From assembly GCF_003977665.1 (NCBI RefSeq), contig NZ_RYYV01000006.1, forward strand, positions 1-64,000: 64,000 nucleotides of DNA, written 5' to 3'. Made by a program: the position numbers and the translations under genes. The stretch comes from Dyella choica. GTDB taxonomy: Bacteria; Pseudomonadota; Gammaproteobacteria; Xanthomonadales; Rhodanobacteraceae. This document shows, in pieces, positions 59,931 through 64,000 of this stretch (positions are counted from its first letter, which is position 1; every line of letters starts with the position of its first letter). The notes under the pieces were generated by a model. The model was not told where the DNA came from. It was given only the letters and a program-made list of their open reading frames with translations, and searched no databases.

Positions 59931-60896
59931 ATGGACGCATTGCAGGAGAACGGGCAGCTCAACGAGCTGCCGACGCTGACGATTGCCAAATTCTGGCCGC
60001 GCTTAGGCGCCCTATTTATCGACCTGTTAATCGTTGGCGCAGTCGGTTACGTGTTGGGCATCTTTTTATTCGACACGCTTGCCAGGCTTGGCGTGTATGC
60101 GCGCATTGTCGGCTTCGTTATCGCCGTCTCGTATTTCGGGATACTTCATAGCCGTATCGGCAATGGCCAGACCCTGGCCAAGCGCTGGCTGGGCTTGCGA
60201 GTTGTCGATGGCCGTGGTTTGTGTCTCTCGTTGCCGCGCTCGCTGCTTCGCTACACCGTGCTCGGGCTTCCCTTCTTTTTAAATTACCTGCCCGTGGATT
60301 TCGGGGTAACTGCCCTATCCATCGAAACGCTGATCTCGATCATTCTGTTCGGAGGCATGCTCAGCATTTTCTATTTGTATCTGTTTAACCGGCGAACACG
60401 GCAGTCCTTGCACGATTTGATAGTGGGAACGTATGTCGTAAACGTTAATCCGCCCGGTCTGCGGATACCGTCGGTTACCCTGTGGCGTGGACACCTGCTG
60501 GTTGTCGGACTGATCGCGCTCTTCGCGCTCGTTATGCCATCGTTGGCTACCATCATCACGCGGCACCCAAGCTTTCAACCGATACTGGAAGTACAGCAGC
60601 GACTCCAGCAACAACCGCATGTGCGCAACGCCGGTTTTATGGAAGGCGAGACCGTCGTTTATTCCAACACCGGAAATCGAACCATCGGCTATCTTCAAGC
60701 CGAGCTGACGCTCGACGCCCCCATGACATCGGATCCGGATGTCGCCAAGGCTGCCGCCCGCATCATTCGAACGGCTTATCCGGAAAAATCCCAACGAGTC
60801 CCTATCGTCGTGCGCCTGGTTTACGGCTACAACATGATCATCGCGGCGCGATGGAATTCCCAGGCGTATCGGTATGAGCCTGGCGAATTACCGTAG
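59931..60896 (+). CDS. RDD-family membrane protein
   Basis: A 321-aa protein: an RDD domain of about 150 residues (FWPRLGALFIDLLIVGAVGY with the Arg-Asp signature; NGQTLAKRWLGLRVVDGRG; RQSLHDLIVGTYVV), then a further hydrophobic segment and a C-terminal soluble part (about 215-321). ATG at 59931 after AGGGGAGGG. Transport or signalling role unknown. Confidence 0.85.
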   Translation: MDALQENGQLNELPTLTIAKFWPRLGALFIDLLIVGAVGYVLGIFLFDTLARLGVYARIVGFVIAVSYFGILHSRIGNGQTLAKRWLGLRVVDGRGLCLSLPRSLLRYTVLGLPFFLNYLPVDFGVTALSIETLISIILFGGMLSIFYLYLFNRRTRQSLHDLIVGTYVVNVNPPGLRIPSVTLWRGHLLVVGLIALFALVMPSLATIITRHPSFQPILEVQQRLQQQPHVRNAGFMEGETVVYSNTGNRTIGYLQAELTLDAPMTSDPDVAKAAARIIRTAYPEKSQRVPIVVRLVYGYNMIIAARWNSQAYRYEPGELP

Positions 60897-60994
60897 GGCG
60901 GCGTGGTGGGTTTCGCGTTCGAAGGCTGCCAAGGATAAGTCAGCTTTCGACCCAAGCCCGATATCTTCGCACCGTTGATGATCCGATCACGCGC

Positions 60995-62728
60995 TCATGG
61001 CGATGGTTGCTTGGTGTCATTCTTTTCGCTTCCCGCCAAATCGATGCGATAGACATAGGTGTGCAGGCCTTCGGGACGGGCGGGCAATTGAAGATGTAAG
61101 CCATCGGCTTGCTGGTGGAATCCGATCGATGCGCCCGTGGCCAGCAGCGTTACCTTTCGAACCGGCATGACAGGCGTGATGGCATGAATCAGTGCCTGGC
61201 CTGTTGCAGGCCACTCCATCTCGATGGCATAGAGGTGGCCGAGGTGGGTGGTAAAGCGAAAGTCTTCGGCGGTAAACGGCTTGGTCTTGGTGTCCTGCAT
61301 GGTGCCGGCGGCGACCTGGGTGGGGCCTTCGCCGAAACGCTGCCACGGCCGTGAGCCGTAAATCGCTTCGCCATTTTGCTGCAGCCATTGGCCGATCGCC
61401 AACAGGATGGTTTTTGCCTCGGCGGGAAGGGTGCCGTCGGCCTTGGGACCGACATTCAGTAGCAAGTTGCCGTTCTTGCTCACCACATCGGCCAGCAAAT
61501 GGACGATCTCGTCGGGCGACTTGTACGTATCGCCCTCGGCATAACCCCAGGAATCCGGGCTCACGGACGTTTCGGTCTGCCATGGCTGCGCAAGAATGTC
61601 CGCGGCCTGCCCACGCTCGATGTTCAGTGTGCCGCTGCCTGGCATCATGTTGTCGAGCTTGTAGTTCAGCACGACACCCTGTCCACGCGATGCCGCCTGG
61701 TTGTAGTAGAAGGCCGCAAACTCGGCAAGCGCACCCCGAAAACGCGGCTGACCCACCCACCAATCGAAATACATCAGGTCCGGGTGGTAGTCCGCGACGA
61801 TTTCGGAAGAGCGCGCGAGCCAATCGTCGAGGTAGGCATCCGAAACGAGGGTCCAATCCACGTCCTTGCCGTCCGCGCCCTTGGCTCCCACGGTGGGATG
61901 CGCCGGTCCGTACAGCGAGGCGTATTTCGGGTCGTTCACATCGGAATCGAAGCGGCGGCCGTATTCGAAAAACCAGTCATGCTCCGCGCGATGGGAAGAC
62001 AAGCCAAGCTTCATGCCTTGCGCGCGAATGGCCTTGGCAAGCTCGCCGATCACGTCGCGATGAGGCCCCATTTTCACGGCGGTCCAGTCGGACAGCTTGG
62101 AGTCGTACATGGCGAAGCCGTCATGGTGCTCGGCAACGGGAACCACATAACGCGCGCCGGCTGCATGGAACAATGCCGCCCACGCTTGCGGATCGAATTG
62201 CTCGGCCTTGAAGCGCGGAATCAGGTCCTTGTAGCCGACCTTCGGCATCGGCCCATACGTGCTCACCTGATGCTGATAATAGTTGGCGTACTCGCCCGTG
62301 CGTTCATACGCATGGCGCGGATACCACTCGCCCTTGTACGCGGCGACGGAATACACGCCCCAGTGGATGAAGATGCCGAACTTGGCGTCCCGATACCATT
62401 CCGGCGTGCGGTAGGCGGTAAGGCTCTTCCAATCCGGGGACAGGGGGCCTTGCCAGGCCGCCTTATGCGTCTGCGCAAGGATGGTTTGACGCGCGGCATC
62501 ATAGGGACGATTCGCATCCACCCACTGGTGCTCGATCGTAACTGCATCCGGCGGCACAAAAGTTTGCGGCGGATTGCTGGCGAAAACCGCCGTGCTGCAT
62601 AGCGCACAAAGCATTCCAATCCAGCGGCGGCCACCGTACGTCGCGGGCGGGCGGGTGGCGGCGAACGGCGAGCCGACGACGCAGGCCCTTGGCTGACTGC
62701 TCTTCTTCCAAATCGGCATACACCCCAT
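60995..62728 (-). CDS. GH29 alpha-L-fucosidase, secreted
   Basis: A 577-aa exported glycosidase. The GH29 TIM barrel shows FGIFIHWGVYSVAAYKGEWY, VPVAEHHDGFAMYDSKLSDW, KLGLSSHRAEHDWFF, and nucleophile Asp in LMYFDWWVGQPRF (about residue 328); KNGNLLLNVGPKADGTLP ends the domain. A C-terminal beta-sandwich follows. The ATG at 62728 has AAGGG immediately upstream, too close; the in-frame ATG at 62719 is an alternative. Signal segment RRWIGMLCALCSTAVFAS. Confidence 0.92.
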   Translation of the reverse strand: MGCMPIWKKSSQPRACVVGSPFAATRPPATYGGRRWIGMLCALCSTAVFASNPPQTFVPPDAVTIEHQWVDANRPYDAARQTILAQTHKAAWQGPLSPDWKSLTAYRTPEWYRDAKFGIFIHWGVYSVAAYKGEWYPRHAYERTGEYANYYQHQVSTYGPMPKVGYKDLIPRFKAEQFDPQAWAALFHAAGARYVVPVAEHHDGFAMYDSKLSDWTAVKMGPHRDVIGELAKAIRAQGMKLGLSSHRAEHDWFFEYGRRFDSDVNDPKYASLYGPAHPTVGAKGADGKDVDWTLVSDAYLDDWLARSSEIVADYHPDLMYFDWWVGQPRFRGALAEFAAFYYNQAASRGQGVVLNYKLDNMMPGSGTLNIERGQAADILAQPWQTETSVSPDSWGYAEGDTYKSPDEIVHLLADVVSKNGNLLLNVGPKADGTLPAEAKTILLAIGQWLQQNGEAIYGSRPWQRFGEGPTQVAAGTMQDTKTKPFTAEDFRFTTHLGHLYAIEMEWPATGQALIHAITPVMPVRKVTLLATGASIGFHQQADGLHLQLPARPEGLHTYVYRIDLAGSEKNDTKQPSP

Positions 62729-63174
62729 CCCTTATCCGGCCGTTGGCCGCCCCAGGCATGGCGGCGACTTCGCTATGTTCATTGGCGAAATTAAATTTCA
62801 TATATGTTGCGCCCGGGCCGAGCACGATTGCAACGGTTTCGTGCCTGCTCGCCATTGGAGGGGTCTGGATAGCGAAATTTATTGCGACCCCGCACCATGC
62901 TTAGGTTGGCACCCTCCTGGGCTGGCGATCGGGGCATATGTGAATTCAGATATGGCTGCCTGCCCGCAGCGGGTCAATCGCGAAGCGGAAGCGGCACGTC
63001 TGCTTTCTGCGTGTGGGCGCTTAGAGGCTGATCCGCCGCAGGTTCACCTCGGCAAGATCCCGAGAGCCTGCGCGGTTCGCTCTGCCACCAACTTGGCTGA
63101 ATCCGATCCGTGGAGTCGTTGCATCTAAGGGATCAATACCGCCATGTCCGCCGGTGACCCAGGGAGCATCCTCC
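62729..63174. other. 446-bp divergent intergenic region
   Basis: Between divergent fucosidase (minus) and beta-lactamase-like (plus) genes. An AT-rich stretch AATTAAATTTCATATATG at 62789-62806 stands out and is the likely promoter area. No credible gene; short ORFs are Arg/Ala/Pro-rich shadows. Confidence 0.5.
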
Positions 63175-64000
63175 ATGATCGACCGTACCTTCATCGTCAG
63201 GGCCACGACCCGCGCGCTTCGATTCGTTCCCCTGTGCGCATCCCTCTCAATGTTCTGCGTCGCGGCTCCGTCCATGGCCACTACGTCCAAGCAAACGCAG
63301 CTGCCCGATACGCCGGTGGGCCATCTCGCCGGCGAGCTGATCCGTCAAGCCAATGACGACGGCCCTGCACGGATCACGCAATGGGCGCCCAGTGTCCTGT
63401 CCGCGTCCATGGCCTCCGACGATAAGGCCGCGTTTGTCACGGACCTGGCCTCTGCGGCGCGCGACAGCGGCGGCCTGGACGTGTTCGATGTGCGTACCGA
63501 TCCGCACCAGCCGGGGCTGCTCGAAGTTGCCGTCAAGGGACGTCGCCACGGGCAGGCCGCCCTGTTCTGGCTGACCGCCGACTCGGCCCACCCGAACCGG
63601 CTTGCGCAGGCGATGCTGGTTCCGATGGACAATCCGCTTTTTGACAGCTGGCCCAAGGGGCCGGTGTCGCATGCAGAGCTGGGAAAACAAATACACACCG
63701 TACTGGACAAACTGGTACGCGCGTCCGATTTCTCCGGCTGTGTAACGGTTTTGGATGGTGGCGAGACCGTGTTCGATGAATGCCGTGGCTTGGCGGAACG
63801 AAATTTCCATGTGCCGATCGATCACCAGACGAAGTTCCACATCGGCTCGATGGACAAGATGTTCACCGCAGTCGCTATCGCGCAGCTGGTCGAGTCCGGC
63901 AAACTGTCGTGGAACGACACACTGGCAAAGCTAATTCCGGAATATCCCGGCCAAGCGGCGACGAAGAAGATCACGGTGTGGGAACTTCTGCATCACACTT
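63175..64000 (+). CDS. serine beta-lactamase-like hydrolase, truncated by the window end
   Basis: At least 275 aa, open at the 3' end. Signal segment ALRFVPLCASLSMFCVAA, a roughly 140-residue N-terminal domain (VFDVRTDPHQPGLLEVAVKG), then a class C/serine hydrolase domain with the SxxK nucleophile motif in FHIGSMDKMFTAVAIAQLVE and ITVWELLHHT. The ATG at 63175 has GGGAG upstream. The YxN and KTG-type motifs would lie beyond the window. Confidence 0.85.
   Translation, partial: MIDRTFIVRATTRALRFVPLCASLSMFCVAAPSMATTSKQTQLPDTPVGHLAGELIRQANDDGPARITQWAPSVLSASMASDDKAAFVTDLASAARDSGGLDVFDVRTDPHQPGLLEVAVKGRRHGQAALFWLTADSAHPNRLAQAMLVPMDNPLFDSWPKGPVSHAELGKQIHTVLDKLVRASDFSGCVTVLDGGETVFDECRGLAERNFHVPIDHQTKFHIGSMDKMFTAVAIAQLVESGKLSWNDTLAKLIPEYPGQAATKKITVWELLHHT

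Overview
The window is a high-GC (roughly 60-65% by eye) bacterial chromosome segment with dense short intergenic gaps. The mix of LysR, PadR and WYL regulators, GH29/GH30 secreted glycosidases, DbpA, a DUF1737 protein and a dispersed REP-type repeat suggests a gammaproteobacterium of the Lysobacterales (Xanthomonadales), most likely Rhodanobacteraceae (Dyella/Rhodanobacter-like). This is inferred from protein flavour; no rRNA or tRNA gene was seen.

Layout. 0.2-10.5 kb: LysR regulator, VanX-like D,D-dipeptidase, flotillin-like SPFH protein behind a leader with a terminator, several small proteins, a nitrilase and GNAT pair, and a large secreted kelch/galactose-oxidase-like protein with a structured leader. 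10.6-18.1 kb: a compact five-gene minus-strand operon (SWIM zinc finger, DUF5691, MoxR AAA+ ATPase, DUF5682, VWA). 18.2-21.4 kb: a minus-strand group of a tetrapyrrole-methylase-fold enzyme closely resembling borosin peptide alpha-N-methyltransferases, a 94-aa candidate split-borosin precursor, and a TPR-GGDEF membrane protein. 21.8-26.4 kb: a Fic AMP-transferase with a palindromic operator array, two overlapping RlaP-type nucleotidyltransferases, and an RNA-repair locus in which rtcA is intact while rtcR and rtcB survive only as C-terminal scraps facing away from each other across a deletion scar. 26.4-42.2 kb: AIM24 protein, a divergent FolE, acetyltransferase, hydrolase, CapA-like protein, MFS exporter, a run of orphan small membrane or secreted proteins, and two regulator/target pairs (WYL/YafY and PadR/FAD monooxygenase) with palindromic operators. 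42.7-45.4 kb: operon YkgJ, two small proteins, YaiI, DbpA. 46-64 kb: CPBP protease, GH30, orphan proteins (one a possible effector), DOPA-dioxygenase/LysR pair, GT39 glycosyltransferase, LysR/AhpD-like/PNPOx/DUF1348 cluster, RDD protein, GH29 fucosidase and a serine beta-lactamase-like protein cut by the window end.

Three dispersed repeat families recur: a 67-73 bp REP/BIME-like double hairpin (six full copies and one half), a 186-231 bp MITE-like element with inverted ends (two full copies and fragments), and a roughly 110-125 bp C/G-tract repeat (two copies and a lone hairpin). The best candidates for an interesting system are the probable split borosin RiPP locus, the five-gene MoxR/VWA/SWIM operon, and the eroded rtcR-rtcB junction. 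All family assignments come from reading motifs in the sequence, without database searches.
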